Both the position numbers and the translations under genes were made by a program. Positions 15,747 to 22,395 of a stretch of 27,240 nt of DNA are shown here, in pieces; the stretch's first letter is position 1; each line of letters opens with the position of its first letter. Source of the stretch: Collinsella sp. AF02-46-1. GTDB lineage: Bacteria > Actinomycetota > Coriobacteriia > Coriobacteriales > Coriobacteriaceae. The notes under the pieces are model-generated. The model ran no database searches. It had not been told where the DNA came from and worked only from the letters and a program-made list of their open reading frames with translations. The stretch is taken from positions 18,077 through 45,316 of the forward strand of contig CAKXKM010000006.1 in assembly GCA_934876235.1 (NCBI GenBank). The letters are read 5' to 3'.

Positions 15747-16001
15747 ATGGAGTACGGATCGTTTCAGGCCGAGGAATTCGGCGACTTGCAGCGCCTGGTC
15801 GACGGACTGTTTTACGACCGCCACGCCATCGACCGCCTGGATCTGATCGTACAGGCCGAAATCTTGGACCTGGCGCCCGACCTCATGGAAATCGTGAACC
15901 TTTTGCCGCCCGGCTACTACGACCGCCAGTCACTTTGCGACCAGCTCAACTCCGCCTTGGCCGCCCACGGCTGGGGCGCCGTCTACGGCACCGTGGAATA
16001 A
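15747..16001 (+). CDS. Small protein of unknown function
   Basis: An 84-residue soluble protein, acidic and Leu-rich, with no signal or membrane segment. The chosen ATG follows AAGGAGG with only four bases between. The sequence is well ordered (LVDGLFYDRHAIDRLDLIVQ, then PPGYYDRQSLCDQLNSAL and a Gly-rich end WGAVYGTVE). Real codon structure and the strong ribosome site argue that it is a gene. I believe similar short proteins occur in other Coriobacteriia, from memory only. It is divergent from the aminotransferase and is followed by a repeat element. Confidence 0.7.
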   Translation: MEYGSFQAEEFGDLQRLVDGLFYDRHAIDRLDLIVQAEILDLAPDLMEIVNLLPPGYYDRQSLCDQLNSALAAHGWGAVYGTVE

Positions 16002-16052
16002 GCCTCGAGGCCGGCATTTGGCCCGTTTCCCGACCCTGGCGAGGCTTGTTTT
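16000..16052 (+). terminator. Possible hairpin terminator of the small gene
   Basis: AAGCCTCG overlapping the stop (16000-16007) pairs with CGAGGCTT (16040-16047), with a GGCC pair inside, followed by GTTTTA. The 8-bp stem has a long loop, so this is weak. Confidence 0.35.
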
Positions 16053-16060
16053 AGGGCTTG

Positions 16061-16288
16061 TGGCCAAAAAAGGGCAAATATGAGTACTGTCACCTTTTTA
16101 GTAGCAGCGTTTCTTGGTCGAAATCGGCAAAACTCGACTTGAAACTCCCTAATCACCGTCAGCTAGCGCCAAATTGGAAGTCGATGGTCACTCATTAACG
16201 TACAGTTCTTATAACTTTGTTCATTATTTTCCGCACCTAAAATGATACGCCGTTTGTGACAGTACTCACAAACGGCGTTTTTTGACCA
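16061..16288. repeat. AT-rich inverted-repeat element, copy 2
   Basis: A 228-bp relative of the element at 1494-1714. Both ends start TGG(C/T)CAAAAAA and carry TGAGTACTGTCAC; the 9-10 bases between those motifs differ between the two ends. A core stretch at 16216-16231 matches copy 1 at 14/16 bases. It is AT-rich and has no ORF. It lies between the convergent small gene and nhaA. The right end also forms a terminator. Confidence 0.8.
16247..16283 (+). terminator. Intrinsic terminator inside repeat copy 2
   Basis: Perfect 13-bp arms (16247-16259 and 16266-16278) with a 6-nt loop CAGTAC, followed by six T. It uses the conserved TGAGTACTGTCA motif as loop and upper stem. It would stop plus-strand transcription running toward nhaA. 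Confidence 0.8.
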
Positions 16289-16373
16289 CTGGCGTGTCTG
16301 GCAGGCGGCAAGCACCGCCCGAATCCGCATTTTGAACGCGCCCGAATCGGTTCTGGAGCCGGTTTTCGCGCTC

Positions 16374-17732
16374 TTACTCGTCTTTGGGCGAGGGATGCTT
16401 GCAGACCACGCTCATGTAGATCATGCCGAGCACGGCTGCGGTGACCGAACCGGCGAGAATAGCGGCCTTGGCTGCAAGAACCTCAAACTGGGCCGTCGGG
16501 AAGGCAAGGCCGCTGATGAGAATCGACATGGTAAAGCCGATACCGCCCAGAATGCCCACGCCGGCAATCATGTGCCAGTTGACATTGTGCGGCAGCTCGC
16601 AGGCCTTAAGCTTAACCAGGGCAAACGTCATACCAAAGATGCCGATCGGCTTGCCCAGCAGCATGCCAAAGTACACGCCGAGCGTCACCGGGTCGGTGAG
16701 CAGCGTGCTCATGTCCACGCCCACTAAGCGAACCTGAGCGTTTACGAACGCAAAGATCGGCAGGATCACAAAGTTGACCGGCGTGGAGATCAGACGCTCC
16801 ATGCGGATAAGCGGCGGGGTCACGCGGTGCATGACGCGCTCGACCTTGGTTGTCGAGACGGTAAAGTCATGCTGGCCCAGGATGTGTGCCTCATCATCGT
16901 AGCGGTCATCGAGCAGCGGCAGGCACTCGCCCAGCCAATCGGTGAGGCTATCGAGCTTGACGCCACACTTGGCCGGGATGGTAAAGGCCAAGATGACGCC
17001 AGCAAGCGTGGCATGTACGCCGCTCTTGAACATGCAGAACCACAGCAGCAGCCCCAGTACCGAATACGGGGCAAGGCGGTAATGCTGCGTCTTGTTAAGC
17101 CACACGAGCGCGCAGGTCACAAGCGCGGCGGCGCCCAACCAAAACGGATTGGGGCTCTGACCGTAGAAGATGGCGATGGCGGCGATGGAGATCAGGTCGT
17201 CGGCGATGGCGAGCGTCGAGAAGAACACGCGCACGCCGTTGGGCACGCGATTGCCCAAAAGCGACAGCACGCCCAGCGCAAAGGCAATATCGGTTGCCAT
17301 GGGGATGGCCCAACCGTTGCGGGCGCCGGCATGGTTAAAGATCAGGTAGATGCAGGCGGGAACGACGACGCCGCCCACGGCCGCCAACATGGGAAGCATG
17401 GCCTGACGCGGATTCTTGAGCTCGCCGACCGTCATCTCGTACTTAAGCTCAATGCCCACCAACAAAAAGAAAATCGCCATGAGGAAGTCGTTGACGAAAA
17501 GCTCAACGGTGAGACCAGCCGTAAGGTTGCCCAGACCCACATACAGCGGGGTCTCCAAAAAGTGATGGATGGCCTCGTAGGCATCGGTATTGGCGCAGAT
17601 GACGGCGGCGATGGCGGCGATCACCATGACGGCGGCAGAAATGGTGCCGTTCTCGGCAATGCGCTCCCAGATGTCGTGACGTTCAAAGCGCTTGCGCTCA
17701 CGAACATTGAACAGCTGCTCAGTTGCTGCCAT
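16374..17732 (-). CDS. nhaA: Na+/H+ antiporter NhaA
   Basis: Inner-membrane antiporter that expels sodium in exchange for protons, for pH and salt homeostasis. It has 452 residues, longer than E. coli NhaA (388) because of a loop near residues 280-320 (about DDRYDDEAHILGQHD) and longer ends. Family motifs are MATDIAFALGVLSLLG (Asp148) and TLAIADDL (Asp178, Asp179), the latter pair matching the transport aspartates Asp163/Asp164 of E. coli. Many hydrophobic segments are visible. The ATG at 17732 follows AAGGAG at 8 nt. It lies behind ppaC, but each has its own terminator region, and the nhaA leader holds a terminator. Confidence 0.93.
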   Translation of the reverse strand: MAATEQLFNVRERKRFERHDIWERIAENGTISAAVMVIAAIAAVICANTDAYEAIHHFLETPLYVGLGNLTAGLTVELFVNDFLMAIFFLLVGIELKYEMTVGELKNPRQAMLPMLAAVGGVVVPACIYLIFNHAGARNGWAIPMATDIAFALGVLSLLGNRVPNGVRVFFSTLAIADDLISIAAIAIFYGQSPNPFWLGAAALVTCALVWLNKTQHYRLAPYSVLGLLLWFCMFKSGVHATLAGVILAFTIPAKCGVKLDSLTDWLGECLPLLDDRYDDEAHILGQHDFTVSTTKVERVMHRVTPPLIRMERLISTPVNFVILPIFAFVNAQVRLVGVDMSTLLTDPVTLGVYFGMLLGKPIGIFGMTFALVKLKACELPHNVNWHMIAGVGILGGIGFTMSILISGLAFPTAQFEVLAAKAAILAGSVTAAVLGMIYMSVVCKHPSPKDE

Positions 17733-17746
17733 GGGCGGCTCCTTTC

Positions 17747-17801
17747 ACGGGAAAGCTCCCGTCTTAAAAAAGCACGGCCCGCCCAGATGGCGGCGCCGCG
17801 C
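17747..17801 (-). promoter_or_regulatory. Terminator and hairpin in the nhaA leader (possible attenuator)
   Basis: On the minus strand GCGCGGC-G-CCGCC (17801-17789) pairs with GGCGG-GCCGTGC (17783-17772), with one bulged G and one G-U pair, and is followed by six T (17771-17766). A second 6-bp hairpin (ACGGGA/TCCCGT, 17762-17747) lies between it and the Shine-Dalgarno. ppaC already ends in a strong terminator at 17941-17980, so this one sits in the leader of nhaA. No known riboswitch is recognised. Confidence 0.6.
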
Positions 17802-17876
17802 TCTAACGTATTACGCTTGCATCTAGCCTACCCTGCGCGACAAGCGCGCAAGCGCGGCCGAAAAGCGGAACCACAG

Positions 17877-17914
17877 GTTGAACATTATTTGCTCAACGGC
17901 ACAGGCACGCCTGT
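17877..17914. promoter_or_regulatory. Two dyads upstream of nhaA, possible operators
   Basis: Two imperfect or perfect dyads stand side by side: 17877-17897, with arms GTTGAaC/GcTCAAC, and 17901-17914, ACAGGC-AC-GCCTGT, perfect 6-bp arms. They lie between the ppaC terminator and the nhaA leader terminator, where the nhaA promoter should be. No convincing -35/-10 pair was found. Confidence 0.35.
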
Positions 17915-17940
17915 CCAAGAGACGACGCGGCGACGTGCAC

Positions 17941-17980
17941 AAAAAACGACCGGAGCGCGGGGCGTCCGCGATCCGGTCGT
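17941..17980 (-). terminator. Intrinsic terminator of ppaC
   Basis: On the minus strand ACGACCGGA pairs with TCCGGTCGT, with an inner CGCGG/CCGCG stem, followed by six T. It lies 20 bp after the ppaC stop. Confidence 0.9.
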
Positions 17981-17999
17981 GGCGTTTGGTCAACTAAAC

Positions 18000-18923
18000 C
18001 TAGCAGGCGGCCATAATGGGGGCAGCGACCTGCTTCTTACGGGAAAGGACACCCGGCATCCAGACGCCGTCGTGCTCGTCAGCAATGCCCAGGCCCTTCT
18101 GAGCAGCCTCGGTCTCGCCCTCGAGCAGGACCTGCGAGCCCTCCTCCATGATGTCGGTGATGCACAGGACAATGCCGTCGGCGCCCTTCTCGGCGGCGTA
18201 GGCGCGCATGGCCTCGCGGATCTCGTCGATCATGCCGAGTGCGCGGCTCTTGTCGACGGTCTCGTACTGGCCGATGAGCAGCTTCTTGCCAGCGGGCTCG
18301 AACATCTTGATGTCGTTGCCGACCATCTCGGCTGCGGTGAAGGAGCCGGACGGACGGGTGAGGAAGACCTCCATGCCAAACTTGACCGGGTCGACGCCCA
18401 CCTGCTCGCCGAGCTTGGCGGCAACGGCGCGGTCGACATCGGTGGTGGTGGGGCTCTTGAGCATGAGCGTGTCGGTCATCATGGCCGAGAGCAGCAGCTT
18501 GGCCTGGACGTCGGAAAGCTCAACGCCGAGCACGCCGGCGAGCTTGGTGACGATGGTGCAGCTGGAGCCCCAGGGCAGGCAGATGTAGTGCAGCGGGCCG
18601 GCGGTCTCGAAGTCGCCGATGCGGTGATGATCGACAACACCAAAGACCGTGGCGTCCTTAAGGCCGGCGACGGACTGGGCAGACTCGTTGTGGTCGGTGA
18701 GGACGACGAGCTGACCGGCCTCGACGGAATCAATCACGCGGGGCTCGGCAATGCCGGCGTCGGCGAGCAACTTGGCGGACTCGGCCGGAAGCTGACCAAG
18801 GGCGCAGGCCTCGTAGGTGTTGCCGGCATACTCAACCTGGTTGAGCAGCTGGGACAGGACGACGGCGCTCATGATGGCGTCGTTATCGGGGTTCTGGTGA
18901 CCAAAGACAAGAACGTTTGCCAT
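18000..18923 (-). CDS. ppaC: Manganese-dependent inorganic pyrophosphatase
   Basis: Family II pyrophosphatase that hydrolyses pyrophosphate in the cytoplasm and so drives biosynthesis. It has 307 residues, the usual size. The DHH-family metal ligands are visible: FGHQNPDNDA (H9, D13, D15), Asp77 in LTDHNE, VVDHH (98-100) and Asp151. The C-terminal substrate motif SRKKQ is at 295-299. There is no CBS-domain insert, so regulation by adenine nucleotides is not expected. GGAGG precedes the ATG by 6 nt. It is a single gene with its own terminator. Confidence 0.96.
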   Translation of the reverse strand: MANVLVFGHQNPDNDAIMSAVVLSQLLNQVEYAGNTYEACALGQLPAESAKLLADAGIAEPRVIDSVEAGQLVVLTDHNESAQSVAGLKDATVFGVVDHHRIGDFETAGPLHYICLPWGSSCTIVTKLAGVLGVELSDVQAKLLLSAMMTDTLMLKSPTTTDVDRAVAAKLGEQVGVDPVKFGMEVFLTRPSGSFTAAEMVGNDIKMFEPAGKKLLIGQYETVDKSRALGMIDEIREAMRAYAAEKGADGIVLCITDIMEEGSQVLLEGETEAAQKGLGIADEHDGVWMPGVLSRKKQVAAPIMAAC

Positions 18924-19040
18924 GGATATCCTCCACTTGATATGTGTACTTGGACGTAGCTATGGTAGCACGCCGATGCCGAGCCTTCGCAGACGGAAGG
19001 GCCACGGCATATTTTGGGGCGCAGGCACGGGGGGCCAAGG

Positions 19041-19092
19041 CTGTCCCTTTTGCACCATGTTGGTGCAAAGTAACCTGTCCCCCTTGCACCAA
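19041..19092. repeat. Three-arm GGGAC palindrome after the glucokinase gene
   Basis: TTTGCACCA (19049-19057) pairs with TGGTGCAAA (19061-19069) around a 3-nt loop, and TGGTGCAA (19061-19068) can instead pair with TTGCACCA (19084-19091). Read on the minus strand, TGGTGCAA followed by GGGGACAG or AGGGACAG occurs twice. It starts directly after the glucokinase stop. No T-run follows, so it is not a standard terminator. Confidence 0.75.
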
Positions 19093-20046
19093 CTATTTGC
19101 CGGCGGCGCGCAGGGCTACGTAGGCGGCACCGATGATGCCGGCGTCGTTTTCGAGCGAAGCGACCTTAATGGGCGTCTCGCGCGAGGCGGAAAGCGCGTA
19201 CTGCTTAAAGTGCTCGCGGACCTTGTCGAGGTAGACATCGGCCGAGGCGGAGGCGCCGCCGCCGATGAGGAACATCTCGGGATCAACCACGTTGGCGATA
19301 AGCGCCAGTGCGCGGCCGAGATAGTCGGCCATGGTATCGGCCGCGGCCAGCGCGAGCTTGTCGCCCTCGCGGCAGGCCTGGAACACGTCCTTGGAATCAG
19401 AAGGCCCAGTGAGCTCGATGGGCTCGACGCCGGCCTTTTTGCACTCGGCAAGGTAGTTGCTCACCACGCCGGTGGCGCTGGAATACTGCTCCAGGTGGCC
19501 ATGTCCGCCGCAGCCGCAGGTGCGCTCCTCTTCGGGGTTCAGGCACATGTGGCCAATCTCGCCGCCGGCGCCCACAACGCCCGACACCACGTCGCCGTTG
19601 ACGATAACGCCGCCACCCACGCCGGTACCAATGGTGACCATCACCACGTTCTGTACGCCCTTGGCAGAGCCGAGCCAGGCCTCGCCCATGGCAGCGGCGT
19701 TGGCATCGTTCTCGTATTTAACAACCGCGTCGGGGCAGTGCTCCTGAATGGCGACTCTTAGCTCGGGCAGGTTAATGGCAATGTTGGCCTTGACCTTGGC
19801 ATCGCCCGATGCCGGGATGGGGCACGGAACGGCCAGGCCAATACCCGCCACAAAGGCGCGCGGAATCTGGGCCTTGGCGACCACCTGGTCGATAGCCTCG
19901 GTCACCGCGGCAAAGCCCGCGGCGTCAACGATAGGCGGCGTGGGCACGCTGGCCTTGGCCAGCAGGTTACCATCCTCGTCGAACAGGCCCTCCTTAACCG
20001 AAGTGCCGCCGACGTCGATGCCGATGTAATACTGCTTAGGTTCCAT
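19093..20046 (-). CDS. ROK-family glucokinase
   Basis: Sugar kinase that phosphorylates glucose or a related hexose with ATP in the cytoplasm. It has 317 residues. The phosphate motif is IGIDVGGTSVKEG near the start, the ROK zinc site is TCGCGGHGHLEQY, and the phosphate-2 stretch is VMVTIGTGVGGGV. There is no N-terminal helix-turn-helix, so it is an enzyme, not a ROK repressor. The start at 20046 follows AAAGG at 10 nt; the frame extends to 20112 through a palindrome and is rejected. Glucokinase is the best call, but other hexoses, such as fructose or N-acetylmannosamine, cannot be excluded. Confidence 0.88.
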   Translation of the reverse strand: MEPKQYYIGIDVGGTSVKEGLFDEDGNLLAKASVPTPPIVDAAGFAAVTEAIDQVVAKAQIPRAFVAGIGLAVPCPIPASGDAKVKANIAINLPELRVAIQEHCPDAVVKYENDANAAAMGEAWLGSAKGVQNVVMVTIGTGVGGGVIVNGDVVSGVVGAGGEIGHMCLNPEEERTCGCGGHGHLEQYSSATGVVSNYLAECKKAGVEPIELTGPSDSKDVFQACREGDKLALAAADTMADYLGRALALIANVVDPEMFLIGGGASASADVYLDKVREHFKQYALSASRETPIKVASLENDAGIIGAAYVALRAAGK

Positions 20047-20100
20047 GGGAGCCCGCCTTTCTCGTTTAAACATTGCCTGTATGGTACCGCTCCCAAGGCA

Positions 20101-20141
20101 AAAACCTGCCAAAAAGGGACAGGTTTGTTTTGGCAGGTTTT
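20101..20141. repeat. Perfect 14-bp inverted repeat with GGGAC loop
   Basis: Arms at 20101-20114 and 20128-20141 (AAAACCTGCCAAAA and its complement) enclose a 13-nt loop, AGGGACAGGTTTG. It lies upstream of the divergent glucokinase gene and ends in TTTT on the plus strand. It shares the A-rich-GGGACAGG core with other palindromes here. Confidence 0.8.
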
Positions 20142-20386
20142 ATCTGTGAAAACGCAGGGCATGGTATTTGGTTCGTTGGGCGGTAAAAAGGCTCAACCCC
20201 ATCCTCGAGTCGATCAATTTGCTCAATACCACATTATTCGAATGCATATTCATTTAGAGCGCTCTAGTTTTTAAAGAGAAGCGTTTTTTAATTAAACCTT
20301 TCTCGAACTTTTCAAAAACGCAATAGGGATGCTTAGGTGTTGACTATACTTTCTTCTGCACTCAATCAAGCCGGAAAGGAGGTTCC
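20142..20386 (+). promoter_or_regulatory. AT-rich control region of the GntR gene with 12-bp palindrome
   Basis: This 245-bp stretch is distinctly more AT-rich than its surroundings and has no gene. It holds a perfect palindrome TAGAGCGCTCTA (20255-20266), a good size for a GntR-type operator. TTGACT overlaps TATACT near 20340-20350, so either could be part of a promoter, but a proper -35/-10 pair cannot be assigned. A very strong Shine-Dalgarno (AAAGGAGGT) sits 3 nt before the ATG at 20387. Confidence 0.5.
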
Positions 20387-21106
20387 ATGATTCCCAAATA
20401 CGAGGCGATAGCTGCAGATATCCGTCGAAGCATCGAGGACGGCTCCCTTAAGCCGGGCGACAAGCTACCCACCGTCGTTGAGTTCTGCGAGCTCTATAGC
20501 GTTTCCAAAATCACCGTTAAACGAGCTATCGAGCAGATCACCGAGGAGGGCCTTGTCACCAGCCGGCGCGGGTCGGGCACCTACGTTAAGGACACGGCGG
20601 GTCTCCCCGACCAGGCATTTTTCCAGGGCAAAAATGACCGCGCCCAGGGTTTTTCGTATGAGCACCGCGGGGAGAAGGTGACCTCGGTGGTCTACGATTT
20701 CTCGATTGTCAATCCACCGGCGGACGTCGCTACTCAGCTGGGAATTGCCGAGGACGACTTTGCCTATCACATCGTGCGCGTGCGCCAGGTCAACGAGAAG
20801 CCCATCGTCATCGAGTACACCTACATGCCTCTCGAGCTGATACCGGGCCTTAAAAAGAAAGACCTGTATGGATCGGTCTACAGCTTCATCCGCGAGCAAT
20901 GCGGGCTGAAGATTTCGAGCTTCCACCGCACCATCCGCGCCGTAGCGGCAACCGAGGAAGAGGCTGAGCGCCTGGACACCGAACCCGGCGCTCCCCTGCT
21001 CGAGCTCAACCAGATTGGCTTTTTGGATAGCGGCAACGCCTTTGAGTACTCGATTTCGCGCAACGTCGGCGACCGCTTTGAGCTGCACAACGTAACGTTG
21101 GCATAG
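20387..21106 (+). CDS. GntR/HutC-family transcriptional regulator
   Basis: A 239-residue DNA-binding regulator. The N-terminal winged helix-turn-helix is canonical GntR (YEAIAADIRRSIEDGSLKPG, KLPTVVEFCELYSVSKITVKRAIEQ, GLVTSRRGSGTYV, residues ~1-68). The C-terminal UTRA effector domain begins near residue 85 and has the usual ends (VRVRQVNEKPIVIEYTYMP and LLELNQIGFLDSGNAFEYS). HutC-type members bind sugar phosphates, amino sugars or histidine intermediates and often regulate themselves and the adjacent gene. Here manA follows on the same strand, 76 bp away, and a 12-bp palindrome lies upstream, so control of manA and itself by a hexose phosphate is a fair inference. The effector is unknown. 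Confidence 0.92.
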   Translation: MIPKYEAIAADIRRSIEDGSLKPGDKLPTVVEFCELYSVSKITVKRAIEQITEEGLVTSRRGSGTYVKDTAGLPDQAFFQGKNDRAQGFSYEHRGEKVTSVVYDFSIVNPPADVATQLGIAEDDFAYHIVRVRQVNEKPIVIEYTYMPLELIPGLKKKDLYGSVYSFIREQCGLKISSFHRTIRAVAATEEEAERLDTEPGAPLLELNQIGFLDSGNAFEYSISRNVGDRFELHNVTLA

Positions 21107-21181
21107 GTTTTTGTAGTCATGCGGGCGCACGTTATGGCTCGTTTAGAGTGGGCGACCGCACAACACCATGGGGGTATGAAC

Positions 21182-22114
21182 ATGTCCGATTTGATTAAAC
21201 TGACGCCGATCTTCCACGAGAAGATCTGGGGCGGCCGCCAGCTCGAAACCGTATTTGGTTACGACATTCCCGAGGGTCCCATCGGTGAGTGCTGGGCCAT
21301 CTCGGCCCACCCCAACGGCGACTGCCAGATTGCGGAGGGCCCGTATGCCGGCCACACACTGTCGTGGCTGTGGGCCGAGCACCGCGAGCTCTTTGGCAAC
21401 TGCGAGGGCAAGGAGTTCCCGCTGCTCATTAAGATTCTGGACGCTAAGGACGACCTTTCGATCCAGATTCATCCCAACGACGAGTACGCTGCCGAGCACG
21501 AGAACGGCAGCCTGGGCAAGACCGAGTGCTGGTATGTGCTGGACTGCGAGCCCGGCGCCACGATTATCGTCGGGCAGCGCGCCAAGGACCGCACCGAGGC
21601 CGCACAGATGATCGAGGACGGCCGCTGGGACGACATGCTCAACGTGCTCCCAATCCACAAGGGCGACTTTTTCCAGATTGACTCGGGCACCGTGCACGCT
21701 ATTAAAACCGGCACGCTCATTTTGGAGACGCAGCAATCGAGCGACGTGACGTATCGCCTGTACGACTACGACCGCCCCGGCACCGACGGCAAGCTGCGCC
21801 CGCTGCATATTGAGCAGAGCCTCGACTGCATCGACTTTGATGTTCAGGCACCGACCGACGGCACCGTGACCGCGCCCGAGGTCGACGGTGTGACCGAGCT
21901 CGAGTCTAACTCCTGCTACACCGTCGATCGCGTGCGCGTCGACGGCAGCAAGACCCTCGAGCAGCGCTGGCCCTTCATGTGCCTGTCGGTCATCGACGGC
22001 GAAGGCACCGTCTGCGGCGAGCCCGTTCACAAGGGCAGCCACCTGCTGGCACCCAGTACCGTCAGCTCCATTGACCTCAAAGGCAAGATGGAACTGATCA
22101 TCAGCCACCTCTAG
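21182..22114 (+). CDS. manA: Class I mannose-6-phosphate isomerase
   Basis: Interconverts mannose 6-phosphate and fructose 6-phosphate, linking mannose use to glycolysis and GDP-mannose supply. It has 310 residues, the short Gram-positive type. Zinc ligands by family pattern are Gln95 and His97 in IQIHPND, Glu115 in GKTECWYVLD and His172 in GTVHAI. The start at 21182 is preceded by GGGGG at 7-8 nt; the ATG at 21176 is too close to that site. A signal upstream frame to 21119 is rejected. It follows the GntR regulator and is probably cotranscribed with it. Confidence 0.93.
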   Translation: MSDLIKLTPIFHEKIWGGRQLETVFGYDIPEGPIGECWAISAHPNGDCQIAEGPYAGHTLSWLWAEHRELFGNCEGKEFPLLIKILDAKDDLSIQIHPNDEYAAEHENGSLGKTECWYVLDCEPGATIIVGQRAKDRTEAAQMIEDGRWDDMLNVLPIHKGDFFQIDSGTVHAIKTGTLILETQQSSDVTYRLYDYDRPGTDGKLRPLHIEQSLDCIDFDVQAPTDGTVTAPEVDGVTELESNSCYTVDRVRVDGSKTLEQRWPFMCLSVIDGEGTVCGEPVHKGSHLLAPSTVSSIDLKGKMELIISHL

Positions 22115-22140
22115 GTCGCAACAACAACCAAAACGAAACA

Positions 22141-22174
22141 AGGGGCTCCCCCGTTCATCAACGGAGGAGCCCCT
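22141..22174 (+). terminator. Hairpin terminator of manA
   Basis: AGGGGCTCC (22141-22149) pairs with GGAGCCCCT (22166-22174), with an inner CCGTT/AACGG stem and a 4-nt loop. It lies 27 bp after the manA stop. A long T-run is lacking, but the stem is strong. Confidence 0.75.
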
Positions 22175-22258
22175 ACTCGTATCTATATATCAGCCCACCC
22201 GGCTCTCCAGACCAAAAAGCGAACGAGCAGAGCGACGTTCGCAAGCAGCGTTATCTAA

Positions 22259-22388
22259 GGACCTGGGCGGGCGTATAGGGCAACATCGATCGCGAGTTCC
22301 GCACGCAAAGGAGAGCACTTAATGTGCTCTCCGTCTTGCGCAGGACTGTCCGAGCAGGCGATGTTGCCCTATACGCCCGCCCAGGTCC
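22259..22388. repeat. 130-nt long hairpin element with 30-bp perfect arms
   Basis: Arms at 22259-22288 and 22359-22388 are perfect 30-bp inverted repeats. The 70 nt between them fold further: GGAGAGCAC (22310-22318) pairs with GTGCTCTCC (22324-22332) around TTAAT, and GCAA/TTGC and GC/CC pairs continue outward. The whole stretch can form one nearly continuous hairpin. It has no ORF and lies between the convergent manA and pcrA genes, ending 7 bp from the pcrA stop codon. It has no T-run at either end. Confidence 0.85.
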
Positions 22389-22395
22389 GCTGGGA

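Noticed and set aside
16827..18959. A 710-residue open frame on the plus strand across nhaA and ppaC
   Set aside because: It is antisense to two well-supported genes and shows His/Gly/Ala/Asp-rich shadow composition, with no motif and no ribosome site.
7383..20141. GGGAC repeats considered as a CRISPR array
   Set aside because: They are isolated palindromes kilobases apart with different arms, without regular spacers or cas genes.
22141..22395. Search for a tRNA or known small RNA gene between manA and pcrA
   Set aside because: No cloverleaf or T-loop consensus; the structure is one long hairpin.
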